DNA of 14,511 nt. It comes from Blastocatellia bacterium. Its GTDB lineage: Bacteria > Acidobacteriota > Blastocatellia > Pyrinomonadales > Pyrinomonadaceae. A model generated the notes under the pieces. The model saw only the letters and a list, made by a program, of their open reading frames with translations, was not told the origin of the DNA and ran no database searches. A program made the position numbers and the translations under genes. Where the stretch lies: assembly GCA_003175865.1 (NCBI GenBank), contig PSRF01000210.1, positions 1-14,511 of the forward strand. The letters are read 5' to 3'. Below, piece by piece: positions 13,994 through 14,511 of the stretch (position 1 is its first letter; each line of letters begins with the position of its first letter).

Positions 13994-14010
13994 AGAATTG
14001 TAGCGAAGGT

Positions 14011-14511
14011 CTATTGCTTCAAGTCCGCGGTCCAGTTGACGACGAGGTTCATGGGGGCAGAGCCGCCTTCACCGAGCGTGGCAATGATGAAACGTTTGCC
14101 GTCGGGCGTCACGTCGTAATGAGCGTTACTTCCGAACCCCGAATGTGCGTCGAACAGTAGTTTGACGTTGCCGATCTCCAGGCCGGAACCGTTCGTCTTC
14201 ACCTCTGCCACCATCATTTTGCCCTCAGAAAGAAAGAAGAGTTCTTTACCGTCTTTGCTCCAAATGGCGTCCTCGCCGCCGGTGGTCGAAACCTGCTGCT
14301 TAGCGCCCGGTCCCGGAAAAGGCGCGACATATACTTGCCTGGTTCCAGATTCGTTTGAGTCGTAAGCGATAAAACGGCCATCCGGAGAAAACTGCGCGCG
14401 TTCTTCATCGAACTGCGGTGTCTCCATAAACGGAGATGGGTTTCGCGCGGCTGAGAGCGGCAGGATCCAGATGTCGCCTTTGCGGCCCGGTGCGTCAAGC
14501 CTCGTATAGAC
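14011..14511 (-). CDS. K4: C-terminal propeller part of a kinase-propeller protein (cut by window edge)
   Basis: The visible 166 residues are open to the right edge, beginning VYTRLDAPGRKGDIW, so this is the end of a longer gene and the internal ATG at 14427 is not its start. Blades AQFSPDGRFIAYDS, QVYVAPFPGPGAKQ and DAIWSKDGKELFF match the last blades of K3 in order, and it ends VTPDGKRFII...MNLVVNWTADLKQ. This closing block is the same as in K3 and in the vestigial tail at 5081-5163. By analogy the missing part is a kinase domain plus a membrane helix, but that is not seen: a kinase-less TolB-type propeller is also possible. Its stop is 17 bases from the amidase stop on the other strand. 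Confidence 0.85.
   Translation of the reverse strand, partial: VYTRLDAPGRKGDIWILPLSAARNPSPFMETPQFDEERAQFSPDGRFIAYDSNESGTRQVYVAPFPGPGAKQQVSTTGGEDAIWSKDGKELFFLSEGKMMVAEVKTNGSGLEIGNVKLLFDAHSGFGSNAHYDVTPDGKRFIIATLGEGGSAPMNLVVNWTADLKQ

Overview
The window looks like chromosomal DNA of a free-living Gram-negative-type bacterium, most likely an acidobacterium of the Blastocatellia kind. That assignment is inferred. It rests on three complete genes and one partial gene of the 'serine/threonine kinase + one membrane helix + TolB/PD40 propeller' architecture that these genomes carry in large numbers, and on a radical SAM protein of a type I associate with the same phylum. There is no phage, transposon, CRISPR array, rRNA or tRNA that I can support.

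Layout. 1-347 (minus) is the start of carB, running off the left edge. 490-1296 (minus) is a DnaC/IstB-like ATPase with an N-terminal Cys4 zinc knuckle and a recognisable sigma70-type promoter at 1340-1368. Divergent from it, 1519-1629 (plus) is a 36-codon small ORF with a good ribosome-binding site. It is followed three bases later, in the same frame, by a cREC-type variant receiver protein (1633-2082). Then come kinase K1 (2166-4961, minus), a vestigial kinase tail (5081-5163, minus), kinase K2 (5164-8034, minus), a radical SAM protein with an extra C-terminal cysteine cluster (8290-9270, plus), kinase K3 (9336-12020, minus), a secreted amidase (12314-13993, plus), and the C-terminal part of a fourth propeller/kinase-type gene, K4 (14011-14511, minus), open at the right edge.

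How it fits together. K1 and K2 are close paralogues of one subtype, with tails ending in DVVLxxNF. K3 and K4 belong to a second subtype, with tails ending in VVNWxADLK. Each complete kinase keeps all catalytic residues and has a single predicted membrane helix between kinase and propeller, so each should sense something outside the membrane and phosphorylate proteins inside. Every plus-strand gene after the left end runs convergently into a kinase gene, and two of them (radical SAM, amidase) also start divergently from a kinase. Shared control regions are possible but not shown.

The most informative oddities are the orphan VVNWTANMKR tail between K2 and K1, which marks the place of a lost K3/K4-type gene, and the small ORF joined in frame, through a TGA, to the cREC gene.
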